Assembly (NCBI GenBank): GCA_949300115.1
Contig: CASGDD010000031.1
Coordinates: 1 to 32,582, forward strand
Reading direction: 5' to 3'
DNA: 32,582 nucleotides
Source of the DNA: an uncultured Oscillospiraceae bacterium
GTDB lineage: Bacteria; Bacillota; Clostridia; Oscillospirales; Ruminococcaceae
The notes below the pieces were generated by a model, which did no database searches, was not told the origin of the DNA, and was given only the letters and a program-made list of their open reading frames with translations. The position numbers were made by a program, and so were the translations under genes. Shown piece by piece: positions 6,722 through 14,702 of this stretch; position 1 is the stretch's first letter, and the number at the start of each line of letters is the position of its first letter.

Positions 6722-7612
6722 TCAAATAAAACGGAAGGTGTCCCGCTTGTAATTTTCTCGAATCTGTTCGTCCGAAATCTCCCCCAGGAATTCCTCCACC
6801 TCCCGGATGATGGCAGCCTGCTCCTCGGGAATGCGGGCGGTGAAGTTGACCATATTGAGATAGTGGCTGCTGTCGACGATCGTGTGGGTGGTGAGCAGCC
6901 GGAGGAAAAGGAGCAGCTCCTCCACCTTCTCCCGCTCATCCGCCTCGAGAAACGCGCCCTGCTGCACCGCCTGGTGGAGCGGTGCCTGCTCAAAGACGGT
7001 CAGTCCGGTGGTGGAGATTCTCTCGGGATGGAGCTGGTTGAAAAAATCGGCGGTGAGGCGGGCGCTGCGCTCCCCGCGGCCTTTGCCGGCCAATCCCAGG
7101 ATATAGCTGGCGGTATAGGCGATTCCGGCCTGCTCCAGCCGCTTCAGCTGGCAGAGCGCCTCCTCGACTGTGCTGCCCTTATCCATGGCGTCGAGTGCCT
7201 CATTGTCGCCGCTTTCGGTTCCGGGATAGAGATGGTTGATGCCGAGGGCCGCAAGTTCGGCCAGCTCGTCGTCCGATTTGCGCGCGATGTCCTCGATGCG
7301 GGTATACATGCTGATGCGCGGGCAGTCGGGCGCATGTTCCCGGACAAGCAGTGCAATCTCCCGCAGCCGCTCGAAGGGAAGGGTGAAGGCGTTGCCGCCG
7401 CTGAGATAGACCGGCGCCGCCGTGCCGAGCAGCGGGACCTGCCCCAGCAACCCCTGTTTGATCTGGCGCATCGGGGCGGCCTGAAAGTGGGAACGCTTAA
7501 AAACGTAGCAGAATTTGCATCGGTTGTAGCTGCAGCCCTGGGTGGCATGCAGCTGGATGGCGTCCTTTTCCTGGGGCGGACGGAAGATGGGGTCGGTGAC
7601 AAGCTTGACCAT
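6722..7612 (-). CDS. Radical SAM protein of unknown function
   Basis: Encodes 296 residues. The radical SAM cluster-binding motif is TQGCSYNRCKFCYV (Cys27, Cys32, Cys35), the CX4CX2C variant seen in a group of Elp3/HemN-related radical SAM proteins with a GC-x-x-N-(K/R)-C-x-F-C pattern. Further landmarks are VYLSGGNAFTL, where GGNAF replaces the usual GGE, RISMYTRIEDI, and a GTESGDNEALDAMDKG segment resembling the mid-barrel GxESG of the superfamily. Frame extension to 7645 is possible, but ATG 7612 has GAGGAG six bases upstream and gives a compact start, MVKLVTDPIF. Product and partner are not known, and the neighbours give no clue: it is transcribed alone, divergently from the amino-acid permease. 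Confidence 0.8.
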   Translation of the reverse strand: MVKLVTDPIFRPPQEKDAIQLHATQGCSYNRCKFCYVFKRSHFQAAPMRQIKQGLLGQVPLLGTAAPVYLSGGNAFTLPFERLREIALLVREHAPDCPRISMYTRIEDIARKSDDELAELAALGINHLYPGTESGDNEALDAMDKGSTVEEALCQLKRLEQAGIAYTASYILGLAGKGRGERSARLTADFFNQLHPERISTTGLTVFEQAPLHQAVQQGAFLEADEREKVEELLLFLRLLTTHTIVDSSHYLNMVNFTARIPEEQAAIIREVEEFLGEISDEQIRENYKRDTFRFI

Positions 7613-7700
7613 GACAAACTCCTCAATCGAAAGAACATCGTTCATTCATCCATATTTTACGAATTTTTTACACAAATCCTCATCCAATATGGACGATATC

Positions 7701-7729
7701 ATTATACAACAAACCTCGATAAAATACCA
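7701..7729 (-). promoter_or_regulatory. Possible promoter of the radical SAM gene
   Basis: TATAAT on the minus strand (7701-7706) with a poor -35 (TGGTAT, 7724-7729) at 17 nt. It is about 90 bases before the chosen start. Confidence 0.4.
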
Positions 7730-7766
7730 GCCTTTTTAGGGAAAAGTTCGAAAGGATCTACCTGCA

Positions 7767-7795
7767 TTGCAAAGAAAGACGGAATTTGCTATAAT
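7767..7795 (+). promoter_or_regulatory. Promoter of the amino-acid permease gene
   Basis: TTGCAA (7767-7772), 17-nt spacer, consensus TATAAT (7790-7795) with extended -10 TG at 7787-7788. It would start a leader of roughly 155 nt that contains the attenuator-like hairpin. Confidence 0.8.
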
Positions 7796-7811
7796 GGCTT
7801 CGTTGACGATG

Positions 7812-7872
7812 CCCCGGTGCGCAGGGTGGAACCCGGTTTTCCGCCTTTCCCATCCTGCCGCGGGGTTCTTTT
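7812..7872 (+). promoter_or_regulatory. Attenuator-like leader hairpin with T-box-like antiterminator sequence
   Basis: One fold pairs GCAGGGTGG (7821-7829) with CCATCCTGC (7850-7858) and CCCCG (7812-7816) with CGGGG (7861-7865), ending in TTCTTTT: a terminator-like hairpin. A competing fold is AGGG, UGGAACC bulge, CGG, UUUU, CCG, CCUU (7823-7847), which has the layout of a T-box antiterminator. The permease gene lies downstream. No T-box stem I is evident and the likely promoter leaves no space for one, so a true tRNA-sensing T-box is doubtful; transcription attenuation of some kind is plausible. Confidence 0.45.
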
Positions 7873-7958
7873 GCGTACCGGTCGGGTACACGGATGTGGG
7901 TGTGTCCACCCCTCCCGCGGCGCCCTTCCGGCGAGGTATATGGCAGGGAGTGTACAGC

Positions 7959-9347
7959 ATGGAACAGCAGAAGCTGGAAAAGAAATATGGACTGTTGACG
8001 GCCATCGCGATGGTGGTGGGCATTGTCATCGGCAGCGGTGTCTTCTTTAAGGCGGAGACGGTGCTCAACGCAACCGGCGGCAACCTGCCGGTCGGTATCC
8101 TGGCGTGGCTGATCGGCGGCATGGTGATGGTCATCTGCGCCTCGATGTTTTCGCTCATTGCGGTGCGCTATGAAACATCGGGCGGCCTGATGGGCTATGC
8201 CGAGAAGGTGGTGGGGCCCCGCTATGCCTTCGATGTCGGCTGGTATCTCACCACCGTCTACAATCCCGCGCTCACCGCGGTGCTCGCCTGGGTCTCCGCC
8301 CGCTACACCTGCGTGCTGATCGGCTGGTCGATTACCGGCGGCGAATGCATGACCCTGGCGGGCTTCTACCTGATGCTCTCCTACGCGATGAACGTCCTCG
8401 CGCCGATCTTGGCCGGGCGGTTTCAGATCACCACAACGGCCGCCAAACTGATCCCGCTGTTCGCCATGGGCATTGTGGGAACGGCCGTGGGGCTGATGAA
8501 TGGGACCACCCTCGAAAATTTTACCACCGTTGTCAATCCCGACCTGGAGGGCAACCCGCTCTTCGCGGCGGTGGTGGCGACCATCTTCGCCTATGATGGC
8601 TGGATTGTCGCGACCAGCATCAATGCCGAGCTGCGCAACGCCAAGCGCAACATGCCGCTGGCGCTGATCTTCGGTTCGGTGCTCATTGTCATCGCCTATA
8701 TCCTCTACTATGTCGGCCTGTCGGGGGCGGTGCCCAACCAGGTGCTGATGGAAAACGGAGAACAGGGGGCGCTGATCGCGTTCGATACCCTTTTTGGCGC
8801 GATGGGCGGCAACATCCTCTTTGTCTTTGTCATCATCTCCTGCATGGGGACGCTCAACGGGCTGATGATGGGCTGTGTGCGCAATCTCTACGCCCTCTCC
8901 GAACGGGGGATGGGGCCGCGGCCGGAGGTTTTTTCTCAGGTTGACCCGGTGACCAATATGCCCCACAGCTCGGGGGTGTTTGCCTTGGTGATGAGTGCGT
9001 TCTGGCTGACCTTCTTCTATGGCGCCAATCTGGGCAACCACTGGTTTGGTCCGGTCGCCTTCGACTCTTCCGAGCTCTCGATCGTGGCGCTTTACTTTTT
9101 CTATATTCCCATCTTCCTCTTCTTTATGAAGAAGGGAAAGGGCTTGCCGGTTTGGCAGCGATGGCTGCTGCCGCTGCTGGCGTTGGGCTGCTGTGTGCTG
9201 GTGTTGATCGCCGCCTGGTTTGCGCATGGCGGCGCGGCGATCGGCTGGTTTGTCCTCTTTGTCCTCTTCTTTTTCCTGCTCGGCCGCTTTTTTGAAGGGC
9301 AGAACCGCCGTCGCGCCCGGATTTCCACCCGGTCGAATCCGCACTAG
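7959..9347 (+). CDS. APC-superfamily amino-acid permease (LAT/SteT-like exchanger)
   Basis: Encodes 462 residues with about 12 hydrophobic segments. The N-terminal helix 1 carries GIVIGSGVFFK, the unwound G-S-G substrate-binding motif of APC amino-acid transporters, and helix 6 the FAYDGWIVATSINAEL segment typical of the L-type amino-acid exchanger branch (SteT, serine/threonine exchange in Bacillus). The conserved NAKRNMPLAL loop follows. The frame is open upstream to 7767, but ATG 7959 has AGGGAG at 7945-7950 and gives the normal short cytoplasmic N-terminus. The Arg-rich C-terminal tail is cytoplasmic. It is monocistronic, with its own promoter and a possible attenuator; the terminator at 9387-9414 is shared with the convergent gene. 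The substrate is not determined by sequence. Confidence 0.87.
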   Translation: MEQQKLEKKYGLLTAIAMVVGIVIGSGVFFKAETVLNATGGNLPVGILAWLIGGMVMVICASMFSLIAVRYETSGGLMGYAEKVVGPRYAFDVGWYLTTVYNPALTAVLAWVSARYTCVLIGWSITGGECMTLAGFYLMLSYAMNVLAPILAGRFQITTTAAKLIPLFAMGIVGTAVGLMNGTTLENFTTVVNPDLEGNPLFAAVVATIFAYDGWIVATSINAELRNAKRNMPLALIFGSVLIVIAYILYYVGLSGAVPNQVLMENGEQGALIAFDTLFGAMGGNILFVFVIISCMGTLNGLMMGCVRNLYALSERGMGPRPEVFSQVDPVTNMPHSSGVFALVMSAFWLTFFYGANLGNHWFGPVAFDSSELSIVALYFFYIPIFLFFMKKGKGLPVWQRWLLPLLALGCCVLVLIAAWFAHGGAAIGWFVLFVLFFFLLGRFFEGQNRRRARISTRSNPH

Positions 9348-9386
9348 GGGGATTTGATCCCGCCCAGCTCTCCGGTTTCAAAAGCA

Positions 9387-9414
9387 CAGCCCCGCTGCGA
9401 GTGCAGCGGGGCTG
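9387..9414. terminator. Terminator between convergent permease and SBP genes
   Basis: A perfect 12-bp stem CAGCCCCGCTGC/GCAGCGGGGCTG (9387-9398 with 9403-9414) with a 4-nt loop. T-rich tails are modest on both sides (GATTTT on plus, GCTTTTG on minus), consistent with bidirectional use. Confidence 0.8.
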
Positions 9415-9468
9415 GGTTGGATTTTGCCGGGTGCAATCCCGGCAGAATGGGAGGTAAAAGGGAGGTTT

Positions 9469-11094
9469 TTACTGTTTGACCGAGATATCGACGAACTTGA
9501 CCTGCTGGCCGGGGTCGGCGACAAAGCCGTCGATGTAGTCCCAAACACCGTAGGTGACCGCCTTGACAAACATCGGGATGATGAAGACGTTGTCATAGAC
9601 ATACTGCTGCAGCTCGGCATAGATCTCGGCGCGCTCGGTCTCGTCCATCGCGGCCAGCGCCTCGTTGGCAAGCTCGTTGAAGTGCGCGTCGGTGATCTTG
9701 CCGGTGATGTTCGAGCTGGTTTCCAGGAAGCCGTTGAGCGAGTGATGCGGGTCGCCGGTCGTCGCGGTCATGTTGGAAATCGAGGTGTCCGAGGTTCCGT
9801 TCATGTTGGATTCCATCCAGGTCGCGGTGTCGACCACCTGGATCTCCATCGTGATGCCGATCTCCGACCAGTACTGCTGGAGAATCTCGAGCAGACGGAC
9901 CGACGGAGCAACCTCCTCCTCGACGCAGTTGAAGGAGAGCCCATCGCCGTAGCCGGCCTCCTCCATCAGCTGCTTGGCCTTCTCAACATCATATTCGTAG
10001 GTGCCGATCGAGGTCTGGTAGTCGATGGTAACCGGGATGCAGCTGTCCATCAGCAGGTAGAGGTCACCGTTGGCAGCCTGGAGTGCCGCCTCCCAATCGA
10101 CCGCGTAGGCCATCGCCTGGCGGACCCGGATGTCGTTAAACGCTTCGACATTGTTCGGATTGAAGGCGAAGTAGTTGCCCTGCTGGCCGGGGACCTTGTA
10201 ACCGAGCAGGTGGGCGATATCACCGTTCATAATGCTGTTGATGTCAGATTCCTGGATCTGCAACGCGATATCCAGCTCACCGGTTTCAAGCGCGACCATA
10301 CGGGCGGTATCGTCGGTGATGAACCGGACCTGCAGATTTTCGAAAGAGGGCTTCTCGCCCCAATATTCGTCGTTGCGAACCATATTGCAGTGGCTGGAAA
10401 TGACCCACTCCTGGAACTTGAAGGGACCGGTACCGATCGGATTCTGGTTGAGCGCTTCCTCGCCATTTTCGACCATATAGTCATGCGGCACGATGTAGGC
10501 GCGGCCGTTGGTGAGGAAGTTGAGGGCGGGGGCGAAGTTACCGGTGAAGGCGATAACGACGGTGTAATCGTCCTCGGCGTAGGAATTCTCCGGATCGAAG
10601 GGTCCGTAGAGGGAAGCGGAGGCCGAACCGACCTTGATCCGCTCAAGGGTATAGAGAACATCGTCGGCGGTGAAGTCCTCGCCGTTGTGGAACTTGACCC
10701 CCTCACGGAGTTTGAGGCGCAGGTGGGTGTCGTCGTCCCAGCTCCACTCGGTCGCGAGGCAGGGAATGAGTTCGCCCGTCTCGGGATCCTTGTCGACGAG
10801 CGGCTCGAAGATCTGCCGCTCAATCATGATGCCGACGATCTGGGTGTTGTTCTGCGGATCGAGCTTGCCCGGCTCCGAGTTAAAGCCGGCGACGATCGAG
10901 TTGGGATCGGCCTTCGTCGCGATCTCATCCGAGGCGGCGCCGCCCGACTGGGCACTTAGATCGCCCGACGTGGCACTGCTGGCTGTGCTGCCCGATGCCG
11001 CAGCGCTCGACTGGCTGCTCTCGTCCCCGCCGCAGGCGGACAGGACAATGGCCAGACAGAGGAGCATGGCGAGAAGTCTTGCAAACCGTTTCAT
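9469..11094 (-). CDS. ABC transporter solute-binding lipoprotein, family 5 (peptide type), copy 1
   Basis: Encodes 541 residues. The signal peptide ends in the lipobox LSAC (Cys21), followed by a Ser/Ala/Gly-rich linker to about residue 60 that tethers the domain outside the membrane. The SBP_bac_5 (OppA/DppA/NikA) core follows: EPGKLDPQNN, IFEPLVDKDPETGELIPCLA, LREGVKFHNGEDFTADDVLY, GTGPFKFQEW, NVEAFNDIRVRQAMAYAVDW, and IPMFVKA near the C-terminus. ATG 11092-11094 is chosen because of GGAGG upstream and the signal peptide; the open frame to 11205 is not coding. Its ligand may be an oligopeptide or related solute. No permease or ATPase genes lie beside it. It is a close paralogue of the next gene. 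Confidence 0.88.
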   Translation of the reverse strand: MKRFARLLAMLLCLAIVLSACGGDESSQSSAAASGSTASSATSGDLSAQSGGAASDEIATKADPNSIVAGFNSEPGKLDPQNNTQIVGIMIERQIFEPLVDKDPETGELIPCLATEWSWDDDTHLRLKLREGVKFHNGEDFTADDVLYTLERIKVGSASASLYGPFDPENSYAEDDYTVVIAFTGNFAPALNFLTNGRAYIVPHDYMVENGEEALNQNPIGTGPFKFQEWVISSHCNMVRNDEYWGEKPSFENLQVRFITDDTARMVALETGELDIALQIQESDINSIMNGDIAHLLGYKVPGQQGNYFAFNPNNVEAFNDIRVRQAMAYAVDWEAALQAANGDLYLLMDSCIPVTIDYQTSIGTYEYDVEKAKQLMEEAGYGDGLSFNCVEEEVAPSVRLLEILQQYWSEIGITMEIQVVDTATWMESNMNGTSDTSISNMTATTGDPHHSLNGFLETSSNITGKITDAHFNELANEALAAMDETERAEIYAELQQYVYDNVFIIPMFVKAVTYGVWDYIDGFVADPGQQVKFVDISVKQ

Positions 11095-11413
11095 GCTTCG
11101 TTTTCCTCCTTCAGACATGCGTAAGGGTATATTGCCTGCACCCGGTTGCCCGGGCAAAAGCCAAAGACAGAAAAAAGATGCAATCATCCATAGGGGGTCG
11201 ATCAAGACTACAGCCGATATTGTAGCACAACCTAAGGCGGGTTGGGAGAGTAAAATAGGGGAGAAACTGAAAAAATCTCCAGTTTTTACGAAAGGATAAT
11301 GGAATTTTTATGAATTTTTCCTCTCATTTTTCAACAATTTTGAAACTTTAAACGATAAAATCCAACCGAAACAGCCCCTCCGCCACCCCCGCGGCGCATG
11401 GCGGAGAGCATAC
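11095..11413. other. Leader and spacer between the two SBP genes
   Basis: No coding frame is credible. It holds the promoter of copy 1 (-10 at 11219-11224), a hairpin with an 8-bp perfect stem CTCCGCCA/TGGCGGAG (11378-11385 with 11399-11406) without a T-run, and an AT-rich block at 11280-11345. Confidence 0.5.
11219..11229 (-). promoter_or_regulatory. Extended -10 promoter of SBP copy 1
   Basis: Minus strand TTGTGC-TACAAT (TACAAT at 11219-11224, TG of the extended -10 in 11225-11229). There is no clear -35. The same TTGTGCTA-(C/T)-AAT stretch precedes copy 2, so the promoter seems to have been duplicated with the gene. Confidence 0.55.
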
Positions 11414-11442
11414 AAAAAGCCCGCAGCAACCGCTGCGGGCTT
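11414..11442 (-). terminator. Terminator of SBP copy 2
   Basis: A perfect 11-bp stem (AAGCCCGCAGC/GCTGCGGGCTT, 11417-11427 with 11432-11442), 4-nt loop; on the minus strand it ends in TTTTT. It separates the two SBP genes into independent transcripts. Confidence 0.9.
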
Positions 11443-11465
11443 GGGTGGATGGCGGCAGAGGGAAC

Positions 11466-13091
11466 CTACTGCTTGATCGAGATGTCGACGAACTTCAGCT
11501 GCTGGCCGGGGTCGGCGACGAAACCGTCGATGTAATCCCAGACACCGTAGGTGATCGCCTTGACGAACATCGGAATCTGGAAGACGTTGTCGTACATATA
11601 CTGCTGAATCTCGGCATAGAGCTCGCCGCGGCGGGTCTCGTCCATCTCGGCGACCGCCTCTTCGCACAGCTGGTTGTACTTCTCGTCGGTGATCTTGCCG
11701 GTGACGTTCGAGCTGGAGGCGAGGGTGCCGCTGAGGGTGTGGTGCGGGTCACCGGTGGTCGCGGTCATGTTCATGATCGAGGCGTCCGAGGTGCCCTTCA
11801 TGTTCTGCTCCTGCCAGGTGGCGGTATCGACGACGGTGATCTCCATCGTGATGCCGATCTCCGCCCAGTACTGCTGGAGGATCTCGAGCAGGCGGACCGA
11901 GGGCTGCACCTCCTCGACGACGCAGTTAAAGGTGAGCCCATCGCCGTAGCCGGCCTCCTCCATCAGCTGCTTGGCCTTTTCGAGATCGTACTCGTAGGTG
12001 CCGGTCTCCTGATAATACTGGATGGTCGGCGCAATGCAGCTCTGACAGAGCAGGAAGATATTGCCGTTGGCGCCCTGCAGCGCAGCCGGCCAGTCGACCG
12101 CGTAGGCCATCGCCTGACGCACCCGGATGTCGGCAAAGGCGGGAACATTGTTCTCATTGAAGGCAAAGTAGCTGACCTGCTGGCCGGGAACCATGTAGGC
12201 GGTGATGTGGGGTACATTGCCGTCCATGATGTTGTTGACATCGCTCTCCTGGATCATCGTGGCGATGTCCAGCTCACCGGTCTCGAGCGCCAGCTCACGG
12301 GCGGTGTCGTCGGTGATAAAGCGGATCTGCAGATTTTCAAAGCTGGCGGTCTCGCCCCAGTACTCGTCATTGCGCACCATGTTGCAGTGGCTGGAAACCA
12401 CCCACTCGACGAACTTAAACGGGCCGGTGCCGATCGGGTTCTGGTTGAGCGCTTCCTCGCCGTTCTCGTCGAGGTAGTCGGCCGGCACGATGTAGGCGCG
12501 GCCGTTGGTGAGGAAGTTTAAGGCCGGCGCAAAGTTGCTGGTGAAGGCGATGACGACGGTGTAATCGTCCTCGGCCACCGAGTTCGCCGGATCGAAGGCG
12601 GCATAGAGGGAGGCCGACGCCGAACCGACCTGCATCCGCTCGAGGGTCCGGAGGACATCCGCCGAGGTGAAATCCTCGCCGTTGTGGAACTTGACCCCCT
12701 CGCGGAGCTTGAGGCGCAGATGGGTGTCATCGTCCCAGCTCCATTCGGTCGCGAGGCAGGGGATGAGCTCGCCCGTCTCGGGATCCTTGTCGATGAGCGG
12801 CTCATAGATCTGACGCTCGATCATAATGCCGGTGATCGCCGCGTTGTTCTGCGGATCAAGCTTGCCCGGCTCGGTGTTGACCGCCGCCACGATGGTATTG
12901 GGGTCGGCTTTCTGCGCAATCTCGCCGGTCGCGCCGCCCGAGGCCGCGCTCTGGCTGGTGACCGCGTCACCGCTGGCAGCGGTGCTGCCGGAGGCCGCCG
13001 TGCTCGACTGGCTGCCCGTATCCCCGCCGCAGGCGGACAGGGCCAGCGCCAGGCAGAGAAGCATGGCAACGCATTTTGCAAACCGTTTCAT
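11466..13091 (-). CDS. ABC transporter solute-binding lipoprotein, family 5 (peptide type), copy 2
   Basis: Encodes 541 residues, exactly the length of copy 1 and collinear with it from the lipobox (LSAC, Cys21) to the C-terminal DPGQQLKFVDISIKQ. Shared blocks include ADPNTIVA, EPGKLDPQNN, LREGVKFHNGEDF, NEDEY-type YWGE and MEEAGYGDGL. Differences cluster in the linker and in ligand-domain stretches: for example NNVPAFADIRVRQ against NNVEAFNDIRVRQ, and DSCIPVTIDYQTSIG against QSCIAPTIQYYQETG. This suggests related but distinct ligands. ATG 13089-13091 follows GGGAGG; the open frame up to 13262 reads into the promoter and is rejected. The gene has its own promoter and terminator. Confidence 0.88.
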   Translation of the reverse strand: MKRFAKCVAMLLCLALALSACGGDTGSQSSTAASGSTAASGDAVTSQSAASGGATGEIAQKADPNTIVAAVNTEPGKLDPQNNAAITGIMIERQIYEPLIDKDPETGELIPCLATEWSWDDDTHLRLKLREGVKFHNGEDFTSADVLRTLERMQVGSASASLYAAFDPANSVAEDDYTVVIAFTSNFAPALNFLTNGRAYIVPADYLDENGEEALNQNPIGTGPFKFVEWVVSSHCNMVRNDEYWGETASFENLQIRFITDDTARELALETGELDIATMIQESDVNNIMDGNVPHITAYMVPGQQVSYFAFNENNVPAFADIRVRQAMAYAVDWPAALQGANGNIFLLCQSCIAPTIQYYQETGTYEYDLEKAKQLMEEAGYGDGLTFNCVVEEVQPSVRLLEILQQYWAEIGITMEITVVDTATWQEQNMKGTSDASIMNMTATTGDPHHTLSGTLASSSNVTGKITDEKYNQLCEEAVAEMDETRRGELYAEIQQYMYDNVFQIPMFVKAITYGVWDYIDGFVADPGQQLKFVDISIKQ

Positions 13092-13233
13092 TTCTTTTAA
13101 TTTCCTCCCTTTGGTGTGAATGAAGAACGGATATTGCGAAACCGATAAAAATATCGGATAACGCACAGAAAAATTAGGCAAATAGATAGAGAAATCAGGT
13201 CGCGAAACAGCAAGCATACTTGGACAGGTGGCT

Positions 13234-13262
13234 ATTATAGCACAAGAAAGTCGCAGGAACAA
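13234..13262 (-). promoter_or_regulatory. Promoter of SBP copy 2
   Basis: Minus strand TTGTTC (13257-13262), 17-nt spacer, TATAAT (13234-13239), with an extended -10 TG. The leader also contains a small hairpin CCGATA-AAAA-TATCGG at 13142-13157. Confidence 0.75.
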
Positions 13263-13342
13263 GCAGTATTCTCTGAAATTTTCTGCATTTTTCAGACTTT
13301 TCTATCAGCCGTCTGTCCCAGGCCCACAGGCGGGATTGGCGC

Positions 13343-13371
13343 TTTACAGCGGCGGAGATCTGTGGTAGAGT
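13343..13371 (+). promoter_or_regulatory. Promoter of the cobalamin operon
   Basis: TTTACA (13343-13348), 17-nt spacer, TAGAGT (13366-13371), about 25 bases before the cobalamin aptamer. Confidence 0.65.
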
Positions 13372-13396
13372 AAAAACAGTTCGATTTCAATAGGAT

Positions 13397-13565
13397 CCGA
13401 CCGGTCGCATCCCTCTGCGTGGAGGATGCGGACAGGGAATGCGGTGCAAATCCGCAGCAGCCCTCGCTACTGTGAGAGCGACGGGGCCTTCATCACGCCA
13501 CTGGCCGGCCGGCTGGGAAGGCGGAGGCGCCCGGATGACCTCAAGCCAGGATACCTGCCGGTTGG
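13397..13565 (+). ncRNA. Cobalamin riboswitch
   Basis: The closing helix pairs CCGACCGG (13397-13404) with CCGGTTGG (13558-13565). Inside are the conserved core GGGAATGCGGTGCAAATCCG, the GC-x-x-CCCTCGCTACTGTGA block, and the B12 box AAGCCAGGATACCTGCC (13543-13559). Downstream hairpins (CTGTGA/TCACAG at 13573-13605 and CGGACGG/CCGTCCG at 13608-13626) probably form the kissing-loop partner or antiterminator. It controls the importer and cobalamin biosynthesis operon. Confidence 0.93.
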
Positions 13566-13638
13566 AAAGGAACTGTGAGGCTTTCGATGGGAGGGCAATT
13601 CACAGCCCGGACGGGGACTCCGTCCGACGCAGGTGGGT

Positions 13639-13668
13639 GCATCCTTTCGGAAGGGGATGCTCTTTTTT
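13639..13668 (+). terminator. Riboswitch-controlled terminator
   Basis: GCATCC (13639-13644) pairs with GGATGC (13655-13660), extended by T-G pairs, followed by TCTTTTTT. Its position between the cobalamin aptamer and the first gene makes it the likely off-switch when cobalamin is plentiful. Confidence 0.85.
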
Positions 13669-13706
13669 ATGCCCCCGAAGATGCAAAGAAGGACGGATGA
13701 AGAAGG

Positions 13707-14702
13707 ATGAAACGTTTGTTGGCTCTGCTGTTGTCGCTGATGCTGCTGGCGGGATGTGCCGGGGGGACGGAAACCGGTGTTCCCGAATCGTCCGCGGGCG
13801 GGATGTCCGCAGATCTGTCCGCGCCGGCAGGGGAGGCTGCGGCGGATGGGAAAACGGCGGGAACCCATACCTTTACCGATGCGCTCGGCAGAACGGTGAC
13901 GGTTGGGCGGCCCGAGAGGGTAACCGCGCTGATGGGCAGCTTTGCGGAAGTCTGGCTGCTGGCGGGCGGCGAGCTCGCGGCGGTGACCGAGGATGCCTGG
14001 GATGAGCGGCCGTTCGAGCTGCCGGAGGATGTGGTCAACCTTGGCAGCATGCGGGCGCCCGACCTCGAGCGGATGATCGCGCTCAAAACCGACTTTGTCA
14101 TCCTCTCCTCCAAGGTCTCCGAGCATGTCGATCTGCTGGATACGCTGGAAGGGGCGGGGCTCACCATCGCCTACTTCGCAGTGGAGGACTTCGAGGACTA
14201 TCTGGCCATGCTCCGGACGCTGACCGATATCACCGGCAGGGAGGACCTCTACGGGCAGAACGGCCTGGCGGTTCAGGCGCAGGTGGACGCGGCGATTGCC
14301 CGCAGCGAGGGCCAGCCGGCTCCCACCGTCCTCTATCTGCGCGCCTATTCCTCCGATGTGCGCCCCAAGGGCAAAGCGACGCTGGCGGGCGGCATGCTGG
14401 CCGATCTCGGCTGCATCAATCTGGCCGACAGCGACACCACCCTGCTCGATGATCTCAGCATGGAGAAGATTCTGCTGGAGGATCCCGACTATATCTTCGT
14501 GACGACGATGGGTTCCTCGGAGGAAAAGGCGATGGCAAGCGTCGAGGAGCTGCTGATCTCCAACCCGGCCTGGAACAGCCTGACGGCGGTACAGAATGAC
14601 CACTATTATGTGCTGCCCAAGGAGCTTTTCCACTACAAACCGAACGCCAACTGGGGGGACAGCTATGACTACCTCGCGGATATCCTCTATCCGGAAACAT
14701 AA
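13707..14702 (+). CDS. btuF: Periplasmic-binding-type lipoprotein of corrinoid/cobalt-chelate importer
   Basis: Encodes 331 residues. The signal peptide ends in the lipobox LLAGC (Cys17), followed by an Ala/Gly/Ser linker. The Peripla_BP_2 (BtuF/FepB) fold begins with FTDALGRTVTVGRPERVTAL and contains LGSMRAPDLERMIALKTDFV, the usual G-x-x-x-x-P-(D/N)-E-x-I loop, and a C-terminal NANWGDSYDYLADILYPE. The start is ATG 13707 with an upstream AAGGA at 13689-13693. The gene is first behind the cobalamin riboswitch and is followed by permease and ATPase genes, so cobalamin or cobinamide is the most likely ligand. Binding proteins of this fold also carry haem or siderophores, so the btuF name rests on context. 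Confidence 0.8.
   Translation: MKRLLALLLSLMLLAGCAGGTETGVPESSAGGMSADLSAPAGEAAADGKTAGTHTFTDALGRTVTVGRPERVTALMGSFAEVWLLAGGELAAVTEDAWDERPFELPEDVVNLGSMRAPDLERMIALKTDFVILSSKVSEHVDLLDTLEGAGLTIAYFAVEDFEDYLAMLRTLTDITGREDLYGQNGLAVQAQVDAAIARSEGQPAPTVLYLRAYSSDVRPKGKATLAGGMLADLGCINLADSDTTLLDDLSMEKILLEDPDYIFVTTMGSSEEKAMASVEELLISNPAWNSLTAVQNDHYYVLPKELFHYKPNANWGDSYDYLADILYPET

Noticed and set aside
7758-9344. A 528-residue minus-strand frame opposite the APC permease
   Set aside because: It is His/Arg/Asp/Gln-rich low-complexity translation, antisense to a clear membrane transporter, and has no start site.
11378-11406. Hairpin with 8-bp stem as a second terminator after SBP copy 2
   Set aside because: It has no T-run on either strand; the terminator at 11414-11442 already ends the transcript.
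9424-12521. Long plus-strand frames opposite the two solute-binding protein genes
   Set aside because: They mirror the minus-strand lipoprotein genes, and the same shadow pattern recurs opposite both paralogues, as expected from antisense of conserved codons rather than from real genes.
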